In this document: in pieces, positions 1 to 11,700 of the stretch
Layout of the letters: each line of letters opens with the position of its first letter
How positions within the stretch are numbered: position 1 is the first letter of the stretch
Source: Emydura subglobosa
Lineage: Eukaryota; Chordata; Testudines; Chelidae
Assembly: GCA_007922225.1 (NCBI GenBank)
Contig: ML679960.1
Location: 8,038,844 to 8,102,843, forward strand
DNA: 64,000 nucleotides
Direction of reading: 5' to 3'
Notes under the pieces: model-generated
The model's database searches: none
The model's input: the letters and a program-made list of their open reading frames with translations, nothing else
Told to the model about the DNA's origin: nothing
Program-made: the position numbers and the translations under genes

Positions 1-1264
1 TTTAAAAATTATTTTTATCTAGTCTCCATTGTATACCCTGTCCTCAGATATATTATTACAATACAGGTATGAAACTCTAGAGAGATGGTACAGATTTACA
101 CTGAAAATATTGACCGGCCCTATAATCACAGATGGAGATGAATGCCAAAACCTTTTGCTGTCTCAGGAAGGTAATACAAAATAAAAGTCTCAGGGAAAAA
201 ACAACCAATATCAAATAATCACAAGTTGGGGGGGGGGGGCGCGAAGAAATACACAAAAAAGAAACAGAAAAGAACCTAGTTGCTGGTATAGTTGAATACA
301 TTCCTCTCTTGTAGAATTGTTTAAGAGAAAGATCATACAAATTTTCTCCATTCTATTTTCTTTTTTTCTTTAAATAAAGAAAAAATGTTAACTTCCTTCC
401 TCTGTAATAATTAGATTTCGTATTTGGAGGAGGGAGCAGAGGAATATTTTATAATACAAAGCCATAAATTCAGTTTACAAGAACTCAAATGAATGGAAGT
501 TTAGCACTTAAAGTATTGCACAGGCAAGCTGAATCTTTTATATTGAACACTGTTAAATCTTGAAGGCAGGTAATTACTTTCAGGCTATATAATAACAAAT
601 TACTTTTATTGCTACAGAGTTGCTGAAGTTAAAGTTTTGTTTTTGTCTATGCACGTGTATTTCCATATTTTTGTGTGTTTTCAAAGATGAGTAATACTTA
701 AGCAGTTTGCTGACAAAACACTTGCATTAATAAGCTGTTCTTTTGTATACTGAGAAGCTTTTCATAACAGGACTGATGAGCTTTTCATAACAGGATGACA
801 GAAGGATACAAGTCTCTCAGAAAGTTCTTACAGAAACACTCAAATGTGAAAAAGGTATGGAACAGTATATTTTTTTCCTGTTTACATCATGGATCTTTCT
901 TTAGATTTCCTCCCTTTTTTCAAGTTCTGTATCTGACCCTTGAGCCTGTGATACCATCAGGATGGGTGCATTATAAATGAGATATACAGACAGATCGGCT
1001 TTCACTGCTGTAACACACACGTTTATAAAAGGGCACATTCTGTTACATGCAATTTTCATTATTAAAAAAACTACTCTGTTCCTTTTTCAGTATCTTAAAA
1101 TTCTAATCCTAGAATTTAATTTAAAACAGCTTAACTGTGGAATTTGTATGTTACAGACCTTAAGCTAAATATTTGCTGTTATGTTCCATGCTGAAATGAT
1201 TACCCTTATAATAGCTGTTACAAGCTTTCAGCTGCAAAAATCAATGTCTTAATGTTTCTCATAC
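1..1264 (-). other. DMD: DMD intron 51, 5' part
   Basis: This AT-rich intron begins with the exon 51 donor GTATGAG and runs off the left edge. I see no further exon. It holds a run of 12 G at 228-239 on the + strand (a C tract in the transcript) and a local near-duplication of about 17 bp with a 23-bp period at 756-795 (agcttttcataacagga twice). Exon 52 is not present. Confidence 0.9.
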
Positions 1265-1500
1265 CTTTTGTTTGATGATCATGTCATTGATGTCATCAAG
1301 GTCGCCCACTGTCACTATCTGGGATTTTATCACTCGATCCAGTACAGAAAGCCAATCAGTGAGTTCTGCCCAGACCTTATTAAAGTCAGCCAGGGCTGGC
1401 ACCTCCAGAAGCAAGGAAGATGGCATTTCTAGTTTGGAGATGGTGGTTTCCTTGGTTACTACGGTTTGTGTAACCACAGTAACAGTTTGACCAGAAGTTA
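1265..1500 (-). CDS. DMD: Dystrophin exon 51 (human numbering), end of hinge 3 and start of repeat 20
   Basis: The exon supplies the last two bases of a codon split with exon 50, then 78 codons. The key stretch is KLEMPSSLLLEVPALADFNK, followed by VWAELTDWLSVLDRVIKSQ and VGDLDDINDMIIKQK, which closely matches human exon 51. The first 20 or so residues (TSGQTVTVVTQTVVTKE) are the Thr/Val-rich end of hinge 3. The rest is helix A and part of helix B of spectrin-like repeat 20, with the conserved WAELTDWL heptad. The acceptor is TTTTCAG after a T-rich tract; the donor is AAG|GTATGAG. At 236 bp it is 3 bp longer than human (233 bp), an in-frame extra codon near the 5' end inside the hinge. Exons 50 and 51 together total 345 bp, restoring phase 0 for exon 52, which is outside the window. 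Confidence 0.97.
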
Positions 1501-1689
1501 CTGAAAATTTAAAAAAAATAAAAATGTTAGCATTATTGGATAAAGAGACTGTGACAAATTGCTCATTTCAGTAATATAGTTCACTCACTGGAAAGGTAAT
1601 TATTTCAATGACTGTATCGTTTGTAATATTTTGTCCATTTGAAATGTGAAAATGAAAATAAAACAAATCACATTAATTTGTTATATACA

Positions 1690-2700
1690 GTATACCAAGC
1701 ATGTCATGATAGACACCCATACTGGCCCCCTCAGTCTTCCCCCACCCTGACTTACCTATAAGCGCTCACCCCATCCCAGCTGAGACAAAAGCAGTGTCAG
1801 AAATACCCCTGTGTGATCACCCCCAACCCTGAGGTCCCTGAAGTACTCTGGCCTCTTGCATGTGTCTGGCAGGGTGCATGAGACTGGTGGCTGTAGGTCC
1901 TCTAAGAACTTGGCACCAGTACCCGGTGGGTCCCAACATGCACTCTGCCGAGTGTTTGGAACACTACATTTCTCTCAGGGGCTCCAGTCACCCTTCATCT
2001 GTGATCTACTTCTCACCAAACACCCTCCCAACTGCCACAGAACCTCCCTACCCTCCTAGATGATCTATCAACCTACAGAAACATGAAGAGCAGCAGCAGA
2101 TTCACCCTTAGCAGATCAATCACACGACCCTCTGGTCTGAGCAGGCTGCGTCCTCACATCCACACTTAACTCCATCATGTCAGATGGTTGCCCTGGCCAC
2201 TGAAAGCCTGGTCTGCACATCACACCCTTTCTAGTTTGGGTAGAAAACACTTATTGTTCCAGTAGCTACCAAATGAGTGTGACCAACTCCTTGCCCCTTG
2301 GTTACCTGTGGAATGGGGATTGTCTCCTCCTCGATCTCTCTATTTATCTTCATGTAAATGGGAGGATGGTTTTGCTACACCATTTAGAACAGTCTGTGTA
2401 CAGTGTGACAGAGATGATGGGAGGGACATTGGGACTCAGGGAATATAGACAACTCAAGACCCAATAGCAGGGATTGGTCAATTGGGCCATCTTTGTTTCA
2501 TGTGAGGTTAGAGCCTCTCCAAAGACAGGGCGAGACCAGCGTTTTATCAACCTCATCACTTTGAGTGGGTTGCTCTGATTTCCTGGGCATAATGATGGGC
2601 AGGACCGGGAATGACTGAAGACTACCCTCCTATATTCCAGTCCAGGATAAGAAAGTTATATGGAGATCCCTCATTGAGAATCTTCTATTAAAACAGCCAT
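1690..2700. other. GC-richer unassigned intronic segment
   Basis: About 1 kb of noticeably higher GC than its surroundings, starting near the C-rich stretch at 1722. No long open frame, splice-bounded exon or recognisable repeat terminus was found. It may be an old interspersed repeat. Confidence 0.35.
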
Positions 2701-2723
2701 GGGGAGGGAGCTATACATTTTGT

Positions 2724-2758
2724 TTGTGTGTGTGTGTGAGGGGGGAGGGAGGGGGGGT
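2724..2758. repeat. (TG)n followed by G-rich tract
   Basis: A short TG dinucleotide run passes straight into four G-runs separated by single A bases (up to 7 G each) at about 2738-2757. The G-run spacing fits a possible G-quadruplex on the + strand. Confidence 0.8.
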
Positions 2759-3600
2759 GTATTGTGTATTCCTCAAACAGCGGTGGCAGGAATGGAGAAG
2801 AGGAAAGGGGCTTTAGCATTGCTTCTCTGCCTGATAGTGGGAGCTGTGGAGAAAGAAGAATTTTGTTCTACACAGCTAAAACTTAAATGAGTGTAATGCT
2901 TAGAGTGTCAGACTTGTATGGCTGAAGAGAGTTGAGCTTAAGTGGTTTCTTTTTGCATTGGTATCTGTTTGGAAGATGAGCGGTTGGGAGGAATTGGTAG
3001 AAAGTCATTTTGGCTGAAGATGAGCTTTGTAGCCTGAGCTGAAGAACTTAATTTGGGCACCCAGCCGTGGCAGTTGAGGCCCTTCAATGGCCATTTTAAA
3101 GGCAACGCCGCTTTGACTGCTGATCTGGTGACCTGGGGAATAGCTGGGTTTCAAAAATTTGGAGTAGTGGTTTGTGCAGCTATGCAGGAAACATATGGCC
3201 TGAGGGGAAAATCTGGAGAGAGTCGTTTTATTTCATTTCATTGGGTACATATGTTATCTTCCAGGAGAATGAGGAGTCAGAATTCCAGATCCTTTCTTTA
3301 TGTTGAATAATGTGAGGTCTATGGTTAATAAGTTAACAATCATTCATGATTTAGTTCAGGATGAAGCCCATTACTTTTGCATGGCTGGGTTGTTTATATC
3401 CAGCCTGATGTGCAGGAAGTCTCTTATCCCCAAACTAGGCCTAGCTCAGTGTATCTCTTTGGTATGTGAAATATAAATAGGATTAGTGTTGATTCAGCGA
3501 TCACCCCTTTGCATCACAAAGCATCACCTAACAAATTTCTCACTGCTGCAGCATGAAAAGCTCATGCTTCCGATGAAGAAGAAAACTAGAATACATATGA

Positions 3601-3830
3601 GCTAAGTTCAATTCCTGCCTCTAAACCAGAATTCTTCCATGACCGTAGCTCAGTCACTTCATGTCCTTGAGCTTCAGTTATCAAAATATAAAATTGGGAT
3701 AATAAAACTTCCTTTCTCTCACCCTTTGTCTGACTAGATTGGAAACTTTTCTGGGCACAGACTGTCTCTTAAAATGTATATGTTCATCACCTGAAACAAC
3801 AGGACTCTGATCTCATTTGCACCAGCTACA
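3601..3830 (+). repeat. MIR-like SINE remnant
   Basis: The order of short phrases (a gttcaattcctgcctct start, a 'tcacttcatgtccttgagc' middle, 'aaaattgggataataa', then an actgtctctt tail) resembles the MIR/CORE-SINE type of repeat common in amniotes. It is decayed, with no target-site duplication visible. Assignment is from recall. Confidence 0.5.
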
Positions 3831-5994
3831 CGCTCCTGCAGTAAATTATTTGTGATTAGCCAAAGTGTTTATATATAGGAGAGGGATCTGCTGACAAGGG
3901 AATTACCCTGATATGTCCCGCCATTTTAAAATTCTTTCCTTGCTGTTCATCTGAAATAACTTGATTCTGATGACTGAATCTGCATAGTACACCATTTTGT
4001 GCCAACTGCTGAAGAGATTGGTGGGTCTAAATAGGGGTGTGGATTTTATTGTATTAGTGTGTTGCAGGAGCTGACATGAGTTTTGTTGGTGTAGATGATG
4101 TTTTGGGGGCACAGAAAGACTTTTGGTTGCTACTCTTTTATGAATGTGGTGGTATTTTTGGTCTCTTGCTAGGATGCCTACCTCCTGGAACCGGCGTTAC
4201 TATTCATTCTCTATATAAAAATCAAAATATAGTTGACCTTCATATTTATTCACAAAGAAAATAAGTAATTATATAAATAATCACCTGGTACCTGCTTTCC
4301 AACTGCCCGGCAATTTGCATTCTCATTTACCACTGTGCAAAGTGTGTGTAAAATGGTATAAAATCAGAATGGAAACATTTTAGAAACATATCCCACAGGT
4401 AAAAATAAATGACAGAATTAGGTACTGGGTAATGAAAAACCAAGCTGCTTGTTTCTAAAAGGTACTTATATTCTTTATTTCACTGCATGATTTAATAGTA
4501 TAATGTATCTTATCTTCACTCAGTGGGACAATTCACATGAGTAAATACCTACTCACACAGGGTCAGGTCCTAAACCCACAGACTGGTTTAATGGAACTAG
4601 CAGCAACTGACAAGTGCAGCAATTTCACATATAACTCATCTAAAAGACAACAACAGAGAACTATTAAATATCTCAGCTGAGTCAGTTGCCACACAGACAG
4701 CATAACAATTCACATCCATGCTTGGACCCTGGCGATTCTTGGAGCAAAGGAACAGGTTTTAGGGCAGCAGTTGTGGTCATATGAGGAATGGTTCACTGGA
4801 TTCTCATCATAAGACAAATAAACATAAATAGAAAGCTATGAAAGCATAATTTACACATGGTAACTCATGCCCTAAAAGTACTACATTGCAGATTTTTGAT
4901 CCGTAAGTATCAGATCATTTCTCCAAGTGTTTGAGTTATATCCCCAACAATCAAATTATAATAAATAAAACTCATCAATAGAACAGCTATTTCCCTAAAG
5001 AGTCTCATTAAAGATATGAACCAAGTATTCTGGACGTTCAGGTAAGGTTAGATTTTAGTGAATATCTCTTTTTCTGTTTTTGAGGGGGAAAAGTTTTCTT
5101 TCTGCCCTCCCCCCTTTTGGCCTGGCTACCTTATTCAAAGACAATAAACCAATTCACTATCAGACTGAAAAAAATATATATAATGGGACTACAGTGTGTT
5201 ATTAGGAATCTGGCTTCATAGTCCTTAATGATGCAAAATGCCATGAATAGCCAACACTGCAGAAAAAAGCTTCCTAACATAAGAGCATTTAAAATGCCAA
5301 GCAACTGCCCCTTACTTGTTGCTTATGTCATTCAAAAATTATATCTGATAACGGTCTTCATAGAGAATATATGTGTGTGTGCGCATGCGCATTTAATCAT
5401 ACAAAGGCAATTTATGCTTTAAGTTGCTATTACAAGTGCCATTTGGCAAACCAAAAGACAGCCGCAAAACCCATTAGCAGAACTGTAGATTTGGAAACTA
5501 CATTTGCAAAAATATTTTTAAAGGTGCAGAACTCATATTATTATAATGAATGTGTTCCCAAGAGGCACACTCAGAGGCAATAAAATATATTTATAGCATA
5601 CTGTCCTATTGTTTTAAAAATGTAACTCAGTCATAAGAAGAAAAAAAGATAAAACAGCACAAGAGGTTGATGTACTGGGACTTGACTCATTAAAAAAAAA
5701 AATCGAAGATCTGAATAACACCTTTGCAATGCAGCTGCAGAGCAGCTACCTGATTTAACAGCCTAAACGTCAGAGCTATGAGAACTGGAATTGAACCTTT
5801 GTGTCCCCTGCAGTTTCTTGCATTCCACATGCAAAATATGGTTATTGGATACTGGATTTAAATGTTTAAAAAGAACAAAGGTGAGTTTTGTTTTCTGTGG
5901 ATAGGCTGTTTCTCAGGCAGAGAAAGTCTGTCTGTGGTGCATGTTGCCTTCAGAAGGAAAAGAGGCATCATTACCCCACTTAGGTAAGACCAAG

Positions 5995-6017
5995 TTTTTT
6001 GTTTTGTTTTGTTTTGT
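5995..6017. repeat. (TTTTG)n short tandem repeat
   Basis: Several copies of gtttt in a row. Confidence 0.7.
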
Positions 6018-6599
6018 TCTATTGTAGTTTAAACTCGGTCCATTTGGAAGATGTGCCACTGAGAGCGTTTCCCAATCTGTGTTTATTCCTTCCAACAGAG
6101 CTACAGTCTGGAATGAAAAATTCAATCGAGAGGTTGAAGTTCACACTTAAATTGCCAGTTAATCCAAGTATAATGATCAGTAATGTGAAAAACAATATTA
6201 AATTTAGTTTTTATGGCTGTTTTGAATAGATTGGGCTGCTATGTTTGGAACAGCTAAAACAAATTACTCAATATAGTGAAAATTAGTGACCCTGAAAGCC
6301 TGGACAATGAACAACTAGCTACACTGGAAATTACTCTACATTAACTGAAATGTTAAAGTATGTGATTTTATATAAATATTTTCAAATGAACATTTTAGAA
6401 ATTCAAACTGAAAATGTTTCTTCTGTACAATTAAATAATGTAATATCTACTATTTGAATAGTTAGAAATGTGCTAATATTCTATAATTATTTCCATTATA
6501 TTTGATATATTTTATATATAAGGAAATGGTATGGTATTTCAGATACTTTGGTACAGTGACTATTGCAAATATTGATTTTTAATGAGACCTACTGCAGTT

Positions 6600-6628
6600 A
6601 AATCTATCTATCCATCCATCCATTTATA
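6600..6628. repeat. (ATCT/ATCC)n short tandem repeat
   Basis: A run of atct then atcc tetranucleotides. Confidence 0.7.
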
Positions 6629-8745
6629 CTACACTTATCGGTGCAGTATCTGAGTGCATGACTTGCATTTGTTTCTTTCTGTGCTTAAACAAAAAGTGTC
6701 AGTGAAGAGCAAGTTATGATGTGATTGTTAATTCTTAAAATCATTTTATCAAAAGCTGTTTTCTAACTGAAAAACACATATAACAAAAAGTGGCTACTTC
6801 CATTCCCGACCATGCATGGTTCGTAGTTTGTTATTTCTCACCTAGGTTAACGTAATGTTTGCTTCCACAGTCACAGACAATATTGTCATTTTGGTCACAA
6901 AAGAAAAAAGAATGATGTGTAGGACCACAGGTTTTTTTTTAAAGTCACATAAGCAATTAATAACATTCAGCCAAATTTGTCCACATTTTATTTAATCCCC
7001 AGTGTAATCACAAGTATAGAATTATTCCAGGGTTGAATTTGGCTGCAGTACTTAAAATGTCAGTGAAGCTCCTTTTAAAAATTGCTGGGCTGCTTCTGCA
7101 CTGCTCTGCTTATATGGGGCAAATGGAGTACAGATTGGCCGTGTCCACCTAACTGGAGACTCTCTCAGTAGTGGGAGGTCCCTAGAGTTGTTGGCTCATA
7201 CGACACACTCCCCAAAGCCACTGGTGCAGGGAGCATGACATGGCATCTCAGGGAAAGGTGTCATGACGTAAGCATGCACTGTACTGTATCTATCCCAGCT
7301 GGCATGGAGGTTCTTTTTACCTGCCCCTGGTCCATGCAAAAGGAGGGTTGCTTGTTATCTTGAAGACATTTAAACCAAATGAATGTCAAACAGAGGCGGC
7401 ACTGGGTGGCACTTAAAAATCTCAGAGAAATATTGAGAAAGAGGAGGAAGAAAGACTACTAAAATGTTTTTTCAATGCAGAAAGAATTAAACAGAAAGTA
7501 TTACGAGTTATTCTTCCTATTCCAGAGAAATAAGGAATATTATCCGTTGTTGACATAATTTTGGTTGGTGGCTAACTGTACATCAGTGTAAGAAATAAAT
7601 GATGTATAATTTATTATTATTAGCTGCTTCAGTTAACTAAGTTGCCACTTGTCACCTTTCCTAGGTGGCAATCTTCAGTGATTTGAATTGGCTTTTAGCT
7701 ATATCCTTCTTCATACAGAGAAAATTAGTATCCTCTGAAGCATTGCCCAAATCATAAAGAATATCACTAAAATGATTTGCATAGAAGTGGATTTTTTTAC
7801 TTTAAAAAATCTTCTATAGCAACAGATGCACAACAGCACTTTAGGATGAATATATTATGAGCATGGAATAATCATTACACGCCTCACAATTGCTATCAAT
7901 TTCCTTCTGCTCATGCAGCATACACCTGTGGCTTATTGGCAATGCCCTTGGTTGCACTTTTTAAATGTTTACAATCTATTTAGAAGTGTGTTGTGTTCCT
8001 TTTTTTTTTTTTTATTTGGAGGGGAAGGGGAGAGGGAGAACAAGCTTTTTGTGTACATCTCTTTCTGTCACAGATTTTATCTAATTACCTGAAAAAGAAA
8101 GAAATACATAAGAAATTATACTGTAATAAATCAATATATAAAAATAAGATATGCTTTAGTTTTCTACATGGTTGTTTTTGTTTTGTATTTGTAAAGCTGT
8201 CCTTCAGAGACTTCCATACATGGTGTGTTTTTCTGCCTACCTCTTTTTGAGTGGATATTGCATATCTGTCTGTAGCCCACAGAAAATAATATAGTGAAGA
8301 AATGACTTCACAGAACTGTCTATATTCTCTCTGCTGGACAAGATTTTTTCATTCCACACATCAGTCACAATTTGCTGCAGCAATTCCAAAATATCATCTT
8401 ATTTCATTTTACCCTCACTTTAACCCATTAATGCTGGATGTCAGATTGATTTGTATTGGTCTAATAATAAGGTATTCCACACTGATGCCAAGGAGAGGAC
8501 AACAGAAAAACAAAGTTTTCTTGGCAGGGGTTGTATTTATTGAAGTTTTATTGGGGAAACTGAGCATGCAAAATTTGTATTGATGTTGGTTTGTAGTCTT
8601 CATGAAAATACGGTCATTCAAGGATATACGTTATCATATATATGAGCCATATTTGAATTTGCAACTTTAGAGTGTAAAGGTGCTATATCCCATTACTGAT
8701 CCCTAAACCATCTAATTCCCATTTTTATTTCTTTTCTGTCACCCT

Positions 8746-8776
8746 ACACACACACACACACACACACACTCTCTCT
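8746..8776. repeat. (AC)n microsatellite, with short CT extension
   Basis: About 12 AC units followed by ctctctct. Confidence 0.9.
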
Positions 8777-11700
8777 TGACCTAAAAAAAAGATTTGCAAG
8801 TTTGTCTGCTAGGCAGGCTTTTCTAGCCTTTCAGGACTCCACTGCACTTACTATTACATTTTAACATGTTTACTAACCAGATAACATAGGAATTTTAAAA
8901 TATATATCTTTTTTAACTTTCTATTCCTCTGATTAAATATGCAAATTCTATACTGAGTAAGTGGCTTATTCTAAAATAAATAACAAATGTTAGAGTAGCA
9001 GCAGCTAACAGGAGTTTGCCCACTGATCCAAACTGAGACTCTTTAAAACCTGTACATGAAGATTTTGATATACATGTTGTAGACCACATATAATAATTCA
9101 TTTTTCAATATGTTGATAGATTGTATTAAAGATAATTAATGTAACAATATACTATATCAACACCTTTATCATTAAAAGATCTTCAGAATGTTTGCGTATT
9201 CAGAAATTTAGGCCTTGATCCTGAAAATTGGTCCACACAGGTAGAGGACCACTGAAGTCATCTATGTTATCCAACACCCATTTATTAGTAAGACTACTAA
9301 TGTATCCTTTTCATGAAAACTTTAAGAGACTTCTTTACTGCCTATACATAACACACTATGCTCTGGCTACTTATTGTTACTTCAGTGCAGGTAAACACAC
9401 AATTTAAAGTAACTAAATAAACTGGATTTGCAAAGGCTTTGTGGAATTGGTCCAATATCTGTATCAAATACAGCGTTTCAGAATAACTGTTATGCTCATT
9501 TATTTTAGTGCACACACATATGTATTCTTTACCCCCTGATATTTAAAGACACTTTTTTAGTTAATATCATTCACTGAAATGTAATCTATATCATCTGAAT
9601 TCTTCAATTTTCAAAGCAAAATTAATATTATAGGTCTCTCGGTCAATATTCAAATTCTTTAACCTCATCAGCAAACAGAAAAGCTTACTCCATAAACTTC
9701 TCTAATGGCTAATTATCTTATGTTAATGGTTGACTCACTCTCTTTACATTTGCCCATTCCCATGGGAAATTTTTTATGCAGCCAAAATGTTACAGGTCTG
9801 AGATTTAACCATGACAATGGCCATATTGTCCTGGCATCCAATCTCTGTATGTGGCTTAGTCCAATGGAAACTCTCACCACCTTCTAAACACAACATCTCC
9901 CATCCCCTCAGCCCTCACTGGCTCAGCTCCTGGCTCAGGATGTGAAAGAGATGCTGGATTGCCTGCCCTTAATTGTGCTTTAATAACTACCAATACCTCT
10001 TCTTATGGATATTCTGGACACTGGTAACAATTCTCCTGCACATGTGCAGAAACGTATGATTACAGTTCCATTCCATCTCTTTACTCCCTTTCTCTGGACT
10101 TAAAACAAATAAAAACAGACAGCTTACCCAGGTTTTTGCTGACCAGAAGGGGATTTATTTGTCCCGCATGTAGACTAAAAAGCTATTCTAGAACTTCAGT
10201 TGGCTACCTATGAATATGTTTGAGAAGCACAATGAGGTTGACTAGAGTATGCTAGAGTGCTGCATCACCAATCTCAGTATTGTCACAGTGCTGCTGTGAT
10301 TCACTGCATACACGTTAGCTTTGAAAAGGGTCTTGTTGGTTGTTACCCCTTTTCACTCAAGCAGTTAACTAATAATGGGGTCTTGTGGGTTATTTCTGGT
10401 AAGAGAAGAATCTGATGTTAGGCTCAGCTATTTCTTAGATGCCATTGTATTATTTACAAAGAATGTACACAATATCCTGTTTCCCTGAACACATCAGGAA
10501 TCAAATAGCAGGAGACAGTTTCTTTGTTCAGTGTTCCAAACCTCTTTCCAGGGAGCAGTGTGTCCAATAAGGTCTCCCAACTGGCTTCCTCTCAGGGCCA
10601 TATTACTTGTGCTTCTCTTGCAGTCTGCTTCTGGCTGCGACTGTCTTCAGACACACAAACCTCTACCAAACAAATCCCATCCCCCTCCATTTGCAAGCAA
10701 CCCCCAGGGAAATCCCTCCACTCATACAACTCAGCCTCTGATCAGCCTTGTACATGGCCTTTGGTTTGGATAGAGGCTCCTATTAATTCAGCTATCTCAC
10801 ACTAACAATGATCTTTACTGTATCTTACATTTATCCTGAGTGAAGAACATCTACCACACGCTCCAAATTCAATGAGGGTTGAGGTTTTTACTCCATCAAA
10901 ATGTAGACTAAAACTGAGTTGTGTAGACTTCACATCATGTAGCGTCCAGAGGCCTGGAATGAGGATATAAGCACTAGCATTTGTCTGCACTACTGGTGAT
11001 ATGCCTGACCTGGAGCTATAGAGCCATTTCTTTTGGATCCAAGAGTCCCAAAACCCCAAATTAATTATAAGGGGTGGATTTCTCATAGACGAAAAGGAAA
11101 ATACCAGATTAAAGAAACTGATTTACTATAGCTATGGAGACCAGTGACCTGTTGTTCTATCACAATATAATCTGCGATTTACTGATTACTCCAAGAGATT
11201 TCCAAGGGGGCTGCATGTCAGCACCGAACTTTTTTGGAACTCCTATATTAACAGCCTCATTTCAGTTTTATTTACAAAATTACAATCTGGGTTAATTTAG
11301 TGCTATCCAAATTGTTTAAATTGCTTCAGGTGTTGCCAACTATACTAGGTATAATTCCAGTGCAAAAGATCTACAGAAGGTACCTAATATGTCCCTACTG
11401 AAATGGTAATTTTCCATTAAAAGTTTGAATAGTATTTGCTTTTTGAAATTATTTATTACATGCAAAAATAAAAAAAGTGAACACATAAAATATGTATTAT
11501 TTTATATGTAGTGTAATTGCATTAATCTTTTTATGTTCTAAAGAAATTATTGAAAAACATTGTAAAAAAGCAAAAAAAAAAAACCCAAATGAACAACAAA
11601 CCCAAGCATACCACAAAAATTACTTGGGAGTACAGCAGCAAATTGAGCTAATAGGGTCTTATTATGAGCTGTTCCCTTTGGTGAAATGTCAGTTAGAGAG

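Noticed and set aside
1272..1490. Plus-strand 72-codon frame opposite exon 51
   Set aside because: It is the antisense shadow of the dystrophin exon on the minus strand.
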